Assembly: GCA_963816535.1 (NCBI GenBank)
Contig: CAWFKW010000003.1
Coordinates: 1,364,001-1,428,000 of the forward strand
DNA: 64,000 bases
Direction of reading: 5' to 3'
Source of the DNA: CAWFKW01 sp963816535
GTDB taxonomy: Bacteria > Bacteroidota > Ignavibacteria > Tepidaquicellales > OLB5
Shown here: positions 44,142-51,791 of the stretch, piece after piece
How the letters are laid out: each line of letters begins with the position of its first letter
Numbering within the stretch: position 1 is the first letter of the stretch
Position numbers and translations under genes: made by a program
The notes under the pieces: generated by a model
What the model was told of the DNA's origin: nothing
Databases searched by the model: none
Seen by the model: only the letters and a program-made list of their open reading frames with translations

Positions 44142-45188
44142 ATGGCAACATTATATAAAAAGCGCGGTTGGTGGTTTATTGAATATGTACTTGGATACAA
44201 AAGAAAAACCAAAAATACTAAACTTGAAGCAACTGATGTAAACAAAACCAAAGCTGAGAAGCTCAAAATGGAAATTGAGGCATTGGTTCGAATTCAACAA
44301 GAATCGAGTAGTTTAGCTGAGAATTTCATGACGGATGAAATTTCTCTTAATAGGGGCATCAAAATATTTTCTGATATTTACATGGTGGGAAGATCTAAAT
44401 CACATCAGGAGAATTTTGAGTATGTTATGAAACGCTTTAAAGCCATAGTTCCGGGTAGCGTAAATGTAAGAAAGATTAAGATAGAATGTGTTTCACAATT
44501 TGTTATTAAAATGAAAAGGGAGTTAGCTCAAGCCACGCAGGTTACTTACTTTCAATATCTGGCTAGCTTTTTAACCTATCTTAAAGAAAATGGCTATATT
44601 GATCAGATTCCAATTGGCAAAGGAATAAGACCAAAGAAAGCGGTAAAGAATATTATTAGTTTCAATCCAACTGACTTGGAGAAGATTTTAAATGAAACAA
44701 AGAAAAAAGGCTTAAAATATTATCAAGCATATAAGATGTTCTTGTTAACTGGTCAAAGACCGGGTGATGTGTTAAAACTCCAAATTCGTGACATAGATTT
44801 TCACTGTAAAATTGTGTATTTTAGAGTTAATAAGACCTCAAGTGAGTTCAAATTCCCAATTTATGACAAATTAGAACGGTTTTTACGGGATGAAATGAAT
44901 TTGTCAGAAGCAAGTGATAGAGATTTATATTTGTTTCCTAATCTAACAGTTAAGGCAGTAGGCGAGGTTTTTAGAAAAATAAAGAGGGAGTTAGGGTTTA
45001 CCAAGAGGCAGTATTACACCTTAAAGACATTTAGAAAGAGTTTTGCAACCCAAATTAGTAGGATGGGAATGTCAATTCAAGAGGTACAAGTTTTGCTTGA
45101 CCATAAGTCGCCTACAACTACTTTAAGATATTATGCAGATGTAAGAGCAGAGGAACTCAAGAATAAAATTGATAAGTTACTGGTTTAA
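44142..45188 (+). CDS. Tyrosine recombinase (integrase) of the element
   Basis: 348 aa. The catalytic domain has TGQRPGDVLKL (Arg I, about residue 206), the lysine-bearing NKTSS beta-hairpin, TFRKSFATQ (second Arg), LLDHKSPTTTLRYYA (His and nucleophile Tyr). The HxxR histidine is replaced by lysine (KTFR), a tolerated variation in some families. An N-terminal SAM-like core-binding domain precedes it. It lies about 100 bp from the intact tRNA-Pro and faces it, and would integrate the element there. Confidence 0.92.
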   Translation: MATLYKKRGWWFIEYVLGYKRKTKNTKLEATDVNKTKAEKLKMEIEALVRIQQESSSLAENFMTDEISLNRGIKIFSDIYMVGRSKSHQENFEYVMKRFKAIVPGSVNVRKIKIECVSQFVIKMKRELAQATQVTYFQYLASFLTYLKENGYIDQIPIGKGIRPKKAVKNIISFNPTDLEKILNETKKKGLKYYQAYKMFLLTGQRPGDVLKLQIRDIDFHCKIVYFRVNKTSSEFKFPIYDKLERFLRDEMNLSEASDRDLYLFPNLTVKAVGEVFRKIKRELGFTKRQYYTLKTFRKSFATQISRMGMSIQEVQVLLDHKSPTTTLRYYADVRAEELKNKIDKLLV

Positions 45189-45192
45189 ATTA

Positions 45193-45228
45193 CTGACAAA
45201 TTCACTGACATTTTTACTGACACTTTTT
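45193..45228 (+). repeat. Three CTGACA repeats at 12-bp spacing, putative integrase arm sites (right)
   Basis: CTGACA occurs at 45193, 45205 and 45217, exactly 12 bp apart, right after the integrase stop. The third, CTGACACTTTTT, is identical to the left-end repeat at 13261. Confidence 0.6.
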
Positions 45229-45238
45229 TAGTAAGAAA

Positions 45239-45266
45239 AGCCCGGAAAAAACTTTGATTCCGGGCT
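45239..45266. terminator. Hairpin between integrase and tRNA-Pro
   Basis: AGCCCGGAA pairs with TTCCGGGCT around a 10-nt loop. The T-rich tail lies on the minus strand (TTTTCTTAC), but the structure should also stop read-through from the integrase into the tRNA. Confidence 0.6.
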
Positions 45267-45284
45267 AAAATTAAAAGAAATTAC

Positions 45285-45324
45285 TCGGTGTGTGGCTCAG
45301 CCCGGTAGAGCACCTGGTTCGGGA
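45285..45324 (+). repeat. attR: 40-bp repeat, 5' half of the intact tRNA-Pro
   Basis: Identical to 13125-13164. This copy carries the element-supplied 5' half joined to the chromosomal 3' half. The identity ends inside the anticodon loop, so strand exchange probably occurs at or before that point. Confidence 0.88.
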
Positions 45325-45359
45325 CCAGGGGGTCGGAGGTTCAAATCCTCTCACACCGA
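45286..45359 (+). tRNA. tRNA-Pro(CGG)
   Basis: 74 nt without encoded CCA. The acceptor stem CGGTGTG/CACACCG, D arm GCTC...GAGC, anticodon stem CCTGG/CCAGG with loop TTCGGGA (anticodon CGG), and T arm GGAGG-TTCAAAT-CCTCT all fold. It is reconstituted by element insertion: its 5' half and upstream region come from the element. Confidence 0.96.
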
Positions 45360-45394
45360 CAAAAGCAATAATTTTCGATTGAAAAGGCACGTCT

Positions 45395-45439
45395 GCCCTT
45401 TCGGAATGAACATGCTGTGAAGCGCTATTCCGAAAGGGC
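45395..45439. terminator. Hairpin between tRNA-Pro and the next gene
   Basis: GCCCTTTCGGAAT (45395-45407) and ATTCCGAAAGGGC (45427-45439) are perfect complements around a 19-nt loop. It lies between the convergent tRNA-Pro and the 45449-45841 gene, without a strong T-run. Confidence 0.55.
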
Positions 45440-45448
45440 GGCGTAATT

Positions 45449-45841
45449 TTAGCGCGGCTTGCCCGAAGGATGTTTGCTTTCGTATTGAGAAGAACTCATA
45501 ACTGCGATATTTGAGCCATCTCTTGTTGCCACTACAGATAACATTTGGCAGATGTTCACGTTATCAATATGATATTCTTTGTTCCTATCGTCATATACCT
45601 TAAAATCCCAGGAACAATTCGGACTTCTTGCAGGGAGCTCAACCTGGTATGCGTCATTGGATGCGATTCTTCCCGCAGTCAGCAGGTTGGCGCTCCACTT
45701 GTTCGCCTGATGGGGAGACATGAACACTTTTGTAACCGTCATGCCTGTCTTGTTAATAAATTTTACATCTTTAATGTTCTGTGAATAGGCCGATGAGTAT
45801 AACAACGCGCCTGCGATGGCCGCAAAAAAAATGACCTTCAT
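45449..45841 (-). CDS. Secreted protein of unknown function
   Basis: 130 aa. The signal peptide ends at SAYSQ (about residue 21). The segments FINKTGMTVTKVFMSPH and CSWDFKVYDD resemble a widespread family of small periplasmic proteins without known function. It is the first chromosomal gene right of the element. Confidence 0.6.
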   Translation of the reverse strand: MKVIFFAAIAGALLYSSAYSQNIKDVKFINKTGMTVTKVFMSPHQANKWSANLLTAGRIASNDAYQVELPARSPNCSWDFKVYDDRNKEYHIDNVNICQMLSVVATRDGSNIAVMSSSQYESKHPSGKPR

Positions 45842-46148
45842 ACTGATTCTCCTTTTAATTTTTTCTGATTAATAAAATAAATACAAACGTTCCCTATTGC
45901 CGGACAAGAACGTTTAGAAAATCAAGTATAGATGCCCTATATATTAAATGATTGGTTCTTTAAAAATTTACCCCTTATAAATACTTATAACAATTATGGA
46001 TTTTGAAAGTTTCAACGGTAAGTCTTTTTTGCAAGCGGCTAATTGAAAATTACTGCAATGCTTCACTTTAAGAAAAGCATTAAATTTCACCTTAAATCAG
46101 ATTCTCTTTCGCTTGCTTTCAGGGTTCTAAAATGTGTTTCAGGTAAAT
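45842..46148. other. Gene-free stretch
   Basis: About 307 bp, AT-rich. I see no gene, repeat or strong hairpin; promoters of the flanking minus-strand gene are expected at its left end. Confidence 0.3.
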
Positions 46149-46421
46149 CTACTCTGATGTGGTAGGGTCAATTATGTTTGATACCTGGGTTACAACGTTT
46201 GCCGGAAATCCGCCTTGTTTGGCGTGTTCGCGTATCATCTCTTCATTAGGCGCTATATAAACGCAATAAATTTTATCGCTTGCAACATAGCTATGAACCC
46301 ACTGTATTTGCGGTCCCATTTTTTCTAAGACGCCGCACGATGTTTGCGAAATAGCTTTCAATTGTTCTGGGGTAAATTTACCGGCTCCGGGTATTTCACG
46401 CTCAATTACATATTTTGGCAT
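46149..46421 (-). CDS. DUF4242 (nickel-binding-like) small protein
   Basis: 90 aa. YVIEREIPGAG, WVHSYVASDKIYCVYIAPNEE and REHAKQGGFPAN are the DUF4242 pattern, a dimeric ferredoxin-like barrel family. Some members are annotated as nickel-responsive, but the function here is unproven. Confidence 0.8.
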   Translation of the reverse strand: MPKYVIEREIPGAGKFTPEQLKAISQTSCGVLEKMGPQIQWVHSYVASDKIYCVYIAPNEEMIREHAKQGGFPANVVTQVSNIIDPTTSE

Positions 46422-46803
46422 ATTAAATGTATTTTAAATTTATGAAAATTTCTTAGTTATAAGCAAAGCCGATCTAATGAAGCCGAGTTTGCTCATTTGA
46501 ATTAAATATACAAATTAAGTATTCTTATTACAAGTATTTAACAGGCTGAGACTGCTTTATTCCGGAATTTACCTGTTTGCGCAAATAAACATGGTTATCT
46601 GATTCCAAAAACATACAATTATTTGGCTCGATAATTGCTTACGGGTTTTTTTAGTATCCTGATAAGTACTACAATTCTTTGGCAGTATTTAGTATAGCTA
46701 AACCCTGCAAATGAGATTATTATTGTAAAAGGTTTCTTAAAGACATCTGATACCCTTTTTAGATTTTTTGGAATTTGTCATCACAAAAGAGATGTTTAAT
46801 ATT
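46422..46803. other. Gene-free divergent promoter region
   Basis: About 380 bp between the divergent DUF4242 and beta-barrel genes. No extra frame or clear element is visible. Confidence 0.3.
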
Positions 46804-47640
46804 ATGAAACGCACCGCAGCAACATTTTTTCTTTTCTTCTGCGCCTTTTCTTTTTCAAGCGCTTTCCCGCAGGGTAATCCGCAAAAAACAGACAGCTCAA
46901 AGACACAGAAAATTACGAGGATCCGGATGACGCTTCACAGCGCCCCCTCGCTGACGGTTCAGTTTAGCGGCAGCTATGACTATGGCGTCTACGAACTCTC
47001 GGGAAACGATAACGGCGATTTCAATTCTGAAGAGCTTGTTAACGGCGAGAACTTCGGCGTTCGCCACGGACTGGGCGGAAATTTGACCGTCAAGATCCCC
47101 ATTCAAAAAAGCGGGAACCTGAGGCTGAATATTTCTTTGCTGTACAACCGTTTTAACAGCAGCCTCTCAAAAGTAATGTCGGTGAATAATGAACAGGAAT
47201 TTGCCGGGTATAACGTTTATTCATGCATTTTGGGAATAGAAAACAATTTTACGCCCAGCTACAGGATTAAAACTTATGTGGGCGGCGGCATTACGGCAAG
47301 CATTATCTCCGGCAGGGCTGGGATAATCACCGACGGCGTTTACAACTCCCTGTCGATAATTCCGGCGTTCAGGCTGGGGCTGTCAGTATTTTCAGGCCTC
47401 GAATATATGATAAACGATAAAGTCGGGTTCAATACCGGTTTTATGTTTACGCATGCAAACCTGTGGCTGAAGCAGTCAGAAGTTTCGACAGATCCGGGAA
47501 GGATCTATCTGAACGATAAGCGGGTTAATCCCCGGCTGCCGTATTCCGGGTTTAAGCAGTTCGCCTGGGGCTCATTTTTTGCCGGGGTAAATTATTATTT
47601 CGGAATTTCAGATAAGGAATATATTTATCCAAGACGCTGA
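46804..47640 (+). CDS. Outer-membrane beta-barrel protein
   Basis: 278 aa from the ATG at 46804, which places a classical signal peptide (MKRTAATFFLFFCAFSFSSA) at the N-terminus; the longer frame from 46768 would bury it. The mature part has alternating beta strands with aromatic girdles (GGNLTVKIPI, YVGGGITASI, FAWGSFFAGVNYYFG), typical of OmpW/OMP_b-brl proteins. Role unknown. Confidence 0.75.
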   Translation: MKRTAATFFLFFCAFSFSSAFPQGNPQKTDSSKTQKITRIRMTLHSAPSLTVQFSGSYDYGVYELSGNDNGDFNSEELVNGENFGVRHGLGGNLTVKIPIQKSGNLRLNISLLYNRFNSSLSKVMSVNNEQEFAGYNVYSCILGIENNFTPSYRIKTYVGGGITASIISGRAGIITDGVYNSLSIIPAFRLGLSVFSGLEYMINDKVGFNTGFMFTHANLWLKQSEVSTDPGRIYLNDKRVNPRLPYSGFKQFAWGSFFAGVNYYFGISDKEYIYPRR

Positions 47641-47690
47641 AATTCTGTATTTATTCAGCAACCGATCTGAGTTTGTAAGTCAGGTTAATT

Positions 47691-48476
47691 TCAGAACCTC
47701 AAGACGCTAAAGACTGAAACTGCAGCTTTGATGAACAGAAAAACGCCCAACGATATCAAAATAATGCCGGCAATAATATTAAGTTTATTCACGCTGGTTT
47801 GAGTGATCCGTTTCTTATTGCCCGTTATCAGCTTTAATAAAGCATAGAACCACACGAATGTTCCCGTAAACGCCCCAATTGAAAAAAACAACCCCCCTGA
47901 AATTGACGGTTCAAAAAACCTGAATCCCTTTAAATATCCTATAAGCGCTATCCATGATGCAGGCAGGGTGATAGATGACATGCACAACAGCATCCCCATA
48001 AAAAACAGTCCCATTGAATTTGACTTATTGATTTCGGGCGCTTTTAACCGCCTGGCAATCACCGCGGCTTTTTCTGTCAGCTTCCCCGCTTTAGCGGTAG
48101 CTGAATTGTATGTTGCCGATTCCTTTGTCTCCAGTTCTGCGTATGTATTCTTTAACCTCATTATCCGAATACCATACATTATGACAACGAAACATCCTGA
48201 AAAAGTAAGCGCTATTTCTATTAAATGAGAATTCGCGGCATAAAAGTCGGCCGCTGCCGATGGAAGCAATGAAATGATCAGGGTAATCCCCCCGAATGCC
48301 AGCATGCAATAAAAGAAGTCCATAAAGGCGGCTCCGAAAGCAATTGCTTTACCCTCTTTTATTTCATTTTCAAAGCCCCTTGAAATTATTGCAAAAGATA
48401 TGGGCCCCATCGGGGGTATGGAAACAACAAACCCCATCAGCGCGCCCGCAATAAGATTAACTACCAATCCGATCAA
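47691..48476 (-). CDS. LysE-family exporter
   Basis: 261 aa with six membrane segments. The start GALMGFVVSIPPMGPISFAIISRG and the FGAAFMDFFYCMLAF helix match LysE/RhtB amino-acid exporters; GPISFAI replaces the common GP...A motif. The loop with K/E-rich residues lies mid-protein. Substrate unknown. Confidence 0.8.
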   Translation of the reverse strand: MIGLVVNLIAGALMGFVVSIPPMGPISFAIISRGFENEIKEGKAIAFGAAFMDFFYCMLAFGGITLIISLLPSAAADFYAANSHLIEIALTFSGCFVVIMYGIRIMRLKNTYAELETKESATYNSATAKAGKLTEKAAVIARRLKAPEINKSNSMGLFFMGMLLCMSSITLPASWIALIGYLKGFRFFEPSISGGLFFSIGAFTGTFVWFYALLKLITGNKKRITQTSVNKLNIIAGIILISLGVFLFIKAAVSVFSVLRF

Positions 48477-48501
48477 GATCTTTTATGAAAAATTTTTTGA
48501 G

Positions 48502-48534
48502 AAAAAAAAGGGCAGCATCAAAATACTGCCCTTT
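48502..48534 (-). terminator. Intrinsic terminator (minus strand)
   Basis: AAAGGGCAG/CTGCCCTTT stem with 10-nt loop and eight T residues on the minus strand, directly downstream of the 48551-49255 lipoprotein gene. Confidence 0.8.
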
Positions 48535-48550
48535 GGTTACAATTCATTTA

Positions 48551-49255
48551 TTAATCAGGTAAACCATTTCTATCATTATCCCTGAATGCTTTAAAATTAT
48601 GATTGATGTTATTCTTAATGTTATTATCTATATCGTTTGAATTTGCAGGAAGGCCCGGGTCAAGATAAACGCCGTTGCTGATGAACCAGATATATGGCTT
48701 AACGATCAAGGTAATGTTTGTCAAAGAGGCCGAACTGAAAGGAACTGTGTTAGGGAAATGAAGTATCTGATGAGCCGATTTGGTCGATTTATAAACAAAA
48801 TAATTCCCAAAATATGTACCCTTAACTATAACCGAATATCTTCCGTTTACATCTGCAAACTCGGGGTCAGGTATAGCTTCCGAATCTTCTAATTTATGGA
48901 CCTCAAATTTGATCTTTTCATAAACGCCAGAAGGAATTATTGATGAGCTTATAGTATTGACTCCTGAAGTCAAATTAAGAAATATTACAAAAGGCCCGAC
49001 CTTAAAATCAGATGAATCTTCGGAAGTTGCCGCTAGATCAAGCTTAATGTCTTTTATCAGTATCTTAACCGTATCCAGTATAAGTATATTTTGCGAATCT
49101 CCCGCAGAATCCATTGAACCAATAGAGCTAAAGCTTACGTTATTCGCCGGTGTCGAAGTAACCGACGAATTCCCGCATCCATAAAGCGCTGCTCCTGAAA
49201 CTATCGCCGCTATAAACAAAGCGGCGATTTTGTGTTTTAAGATAATTTTACTCAA
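48551..49255 (-). CDS. DUF4382-like lipoprotein
   Basis: 234 aa lipoprotein (lipobox LYGC, Cys27). The mature domain (VKILIKDIKLDLA..., SSIIPSGVYEKIKFEVHKLE) resembles DUF4382 domains, which often occur in surface lipoproteins. It is transcribed in the same direction as the upstream repeat protein. Confidence 0.65.
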   Translation of the reverse strand: MSKIILKHKIAALFIAAIVSGAALYGCGNSSVTSTPANNVSFSSIGSMDSAGDSQNILILDTVKILIKDIKLDLAATSEDSSDFKVGPFVIFLNLTSGVNTISSSIIPSGVYEKIKFEVHKLEDSEAIPDPEFADVNGRYSVIVKGTYFGNYFVYKSTKSAHQILHFPNTVPFSSASLTNITLIVKPYIWFISNGVYLDPGLPANSNDIDNNIKNNINHNFKAFRDNDRNGLPD

Positions 49256-49309
49256 TTATTTTTACCTGTATTGTTTTCGAACATTTTTCAATGTTTTCTT
49301 ATTTTCTTA

Positions 49310-50980
49310 TTACTTCTTTTTACCCTTATCGTTGCCATTCTGTTTATTTCCTTTATTATTGCCGGTATTCTGGTTGCCTTTTACTTTGCCGGTATTCTGG
49401 TTGCCTTTTACTTTGCCGGTATTCTGATTGCCTTTTACTTTGCCGGTGTTCTGATTGCCTTTTACTTTACCGGTATTCTGGTTGCCCTTTACTTTGCCGG
49501 TATTCTGCTTTCCTTTTACCTTACCGGTATTCTGGTTGCCTTTTACTTTGCCGGTATTCTGCTTTCCTTTTACTTTGCCGGTATTCTGATTGCCTTTTAC
49601 TTTGCCGGTGTTCTGATTGCCTTTTACTTTGCCGGTGTTCTGATTGCCTTTTACTCTACCTGTATTCTGGTCGCCTTTTACTTTGCCGGTATTTTGATTG
49701 CCTTTTACTCTGCCGGTATTTTGATTGCCTTTTACTCTGCCGGTGTTCTGATCGCCTTTTACGCTTCCGCTATTTTGATTGCCTTTCACTCTTCCCATAT
49801 TTTGGTCGCCATTTCGAAGGCTGTTATCCTTCTGGCCGTTAATATTGGAGTTGTTATCGTCTCTGCTTTTCTTGCCTTCTTTTCTGGTGAATTTTTCATC
49901 AGGTTTTCTTTCTTTCCATACGTCGTTATGCATAAAAGATTTCGGTTCGTGATTATAATATCCATTGTGCAATCCATTATCGTGTCTTCGGAAACTTGGC
50001 GTAAATACGTTATAATCCCTATCAGAATATCTTACCTCGCTAAAATCTCTGCAGTGATGAATATTTATCATATCAACATCTCTCCCGTAAATATTATAAA
50101 TATTGGTTACATCGGGTCCTCTGTTACAGATCTCATCATTTACGATTACAATGCCTATTGTAAAATTAAAACCGCTGACTAAGATCCTGCTTCCGTCATC
50201 ATAATATGGCCTGTCGTATTCATATATATCGGGATCAAGAAAATGTCTTCTCTCTACTATCATATAGTCGTCGTTATCAATATCTTCATTATCCATTGTC
50301 CCGTCATCCAAATATTCTGATGGCTGCAACGGAGCCCATGACACATAATCGTCATTCTGTCTCCAGTTTACCCATGCCGGCGACCACACTCTTCCGGGCA
50401 CCCAAAGCCACCCTGCATTATCAGTATGACACCATCTTCCGTAATGAGATGTTGTTTCTTCTTCAGGATTTGAAGCCCTGAAATACCATCCCGCATCTGT
50501 ATTTTCCCATCGGCCATGAGAATAGGGCCTGTAAACCGGGGGTTCGTCGCCGGCAACTACAGTAACTCCTAAATCAGGTGAAGGTCTCCAAACAAAAACC
50601 ATCCCCATATCCGCATCGGCCAGTCCGTAAGCAACGTTAACGCCGAGAAGACTGGAAAGTGAAAAATGGTTGTTACCTGAACTGTTATAAGCTGTTGTTT
50701 TGGGCTTCATACCTATTTCTTCAGCTTTAACCTGTATCCACTCGCCCTTAGGGGCCAGCTGGTCATAAAATTGTTTATAATCGACGGTTGTAAGGTCTGA
50801 ATCGGATTCTGTATAATCCTTGTCGCTTATTGGCGTTGCCGCTAAATTTGTATCAAGTTGTTCTGTCTGGTCTTTCGTCAAATTTCCATTCGCCGATTTA
50901 GAACAGGAAGAGAATTGAAACAACAAAACTGCCGTCAGCATCATTATTCCCATTGCGCTTAATATCAATCTAGTTCTCAT
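49310..50980 (-). CDS. DUF6600-type lipoprotein with 17 tandem 9-aa repeats
   Basis: 556 aa. Lipobox SSC (Cys26). Residues about 120-230 have the repeated tryptophan-glycine pattern VYRPYSHGRWENTDAGWYF, HYGRWCHTDNAGWLWVPG and WVNWRQNDDYVSWAPL of DUF6600/FecR-associated proteins. The C-terminus (about 390-545) consists of 17 copies of GNQNTGKVK, very basic and hydrophilic, ending GKKK. The repeat tail may bind anionic polymers (LPS, DNA, peptidoglycan) or act as a spacer; this is inference. Confidence 0.75.
   Translation of the reverse strand: MRTRLILSAMGIMMLTAVLLFQFSSCSKSANGNLTKDQTEQLDTNLAATPISDKDYTESDSDLTTVDYKQFYDQLAPKGEWIQVKAEEIGMKPKTTAYNSSGNNHFSLSSLLGVNVAYGLADADMGMVFVWRPSPDLGVTVVAGDEPPVYRPYSHGRWENTDAGWYFRASNPEEETTSHYGRWCHTDNAGWLWVPGRVWSPAWVNWRQNDDYVSWAPLQPSEYLDDGTMDNEDIDNDDYMIVERRHFLDPDIYEYDRPYYDDGSRILVSGFNFTIGIVIVNDEICNRGPDVTNIYNIYGRDVDMINIHHCRDFSEVRYSDRDYNVFTPSFRRHDNGLHNGYYNHEPKSFMHNDVWKERKPDEKFTRKEGKKSRDDNNSNINGQKDNSLRNGDQNMGRVKGNQNSGSVKGDQNTGRVKGNQNTGRVKGNQNTGKVKGDQNTGRVKGNQNTGKVKGNQNTGKVKGNQNTGKVKGKQNTGKVKGNQNTGKVKGKQNTGKVKGNQNTGKVKGNQNTGKVKGNQNTGKVKGNQNTGKVKGNQNTGNNKGNKQNGNDKGKKK
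49352..49810 (-). repeat. 17 tandem 27-bp repeats
   Basis: Units of 27 bp at exact register from 49352 to 49810, in frame within the lipoprotein gene. Units near the low-coordinate end are almost identical, and those near 49740-49810 have drifted, which suggests ongoing expansion at the 3' end of the gene. Copy number is expected to vary between strains. Confidence 0.9.
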
Positions 50981-51018
50981 GATCGTTACTATTTCCTTTT
51001 TATTAAAATATTGTTGTG

Positions 51019-51516
51019 TTAAAATTTAAAGTCTATACCGAGTTCCAAAGCGTTAAAGTTAAAATTACCAAGTCCGAATCTTACTACTCCTGCAACCGCC
51101 GGGCTAAAGAAATACCTCATACCGGCCTGACCCCATAGCCACAAACCGCTTTCCTTCAATGAGTTTCCGTTTGGCGAAGAAGAGAAAAATCCTAACACTA
51201 GCCCAACGAACGGCACAAATTTACCGCTTGCTATCTGGTTAAAATTATAGTTTCCCTGGCCGCCTACAAATACATTAGAAAACCTTTCCAGGTCGCTGTG
51301 AGCGAAACTTGAATACCTGAGCATTGCGCCTAAACCTATTGTTCCTATCCCCGCCTGTGTGATCTGATTTTCATAGTTGAACCCAAACGTAGGCGAACTA
51401 TTGCTTGCCCAAAATCCAAGCGTTCCGCCCATGAGGTTATCGCGTTCTTTTAATTGACCATAAGATGTCCCTGCGAGAAATACTAAGAACAAAATTGAAT
51501 AAATTGATGTTTTCAT
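51019..51516 (-). CDS. Small outer-membrane beta-barrel protein
   Basis: 165 aa. The signal peptide ends near TSYGQ. The pattern of strands (LGFWASNSSPTFGFNYE, KFVPFVGLVLGFF, AGMRYFFSPAVAG) and terminal F (LGIDFKF) fit a porin-family eight-stranded barrel. Function unknown. Confidence 0.7.
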   Translation of the reverse strand: MKTSIYSILFLVFLAGTSYGQLKERDNLMGGTLGFWASNSSPTFGFNYENQITQAGIGTIGLGAMLRYSSFAHSDLERFSNVFVGGQGNYNFNQIASGKFVPFVGLVLGFFSSSPNGNSLKESGLWLWGQAGMRYFFSPAVAGVVRFGLGNFNFNALELGIDFKF

Positions 51517-51791
51517 TTCTTCTGTTATTTAATTAAATAAAATCGATCCTCTCTTAGTGAGACCCGGAATGATGTTTAACTGTATGTAAGCTACGCAGAG
51601 TTACAGGTCATGTCAATTGAGCGTAAGGATGAAAAAGGGACTACACCGCTTGGATGACTAGCTGCAAAATAGATGGTATCCTCAGATTAGTTCTAAATTT
51701 GCCGTTTTTATCCTAAACAACCTTGATTAGTTAGGGTCAAGTTTATTAAATAGCGCCTAAAGAAAATGTGATTTGCCACATCTTGCAAGAA

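Larger units (their letters stand above)
13165..45324. mobile_element. 32-kb integrative element in tRNA-Pro
   Basis: It is bounded by a 40-bp direct repeat of the tRNA-Pro 5' half and carries a tyrosine recombinase next to the intact tRNA. The interior is visibly more AT-rich than the flanks. It contains mobile-element genes (HTH/excisionase-like, Gam/Gp157-like, DUF932, polymerase-like) and accessory cargo with no counterpart in the flanks. No conjugation (relaxase or type IV secretion) genes are recognisable, so it may be mobilisable, phage-derived or dependent on a helper. Excision by recombination between the repeats would restore a single tRNA with its original promoter. Confidence 0.88.

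Noticed and set aside
49352..49810. Regular repeats as a CRISPR array
   Set aside because: Units are contiguous 27-bp copies without spacers and lie in frame within a protein gene.
49271..50182. Long + strand frame with hydrophobic repeats (FAGIL type)
   Set aside because: It is the reverse-strand shadow of the 27-bp repeat tail of the lipoprotein gene, which has a lipobox and a recognised domain on the minus strand.
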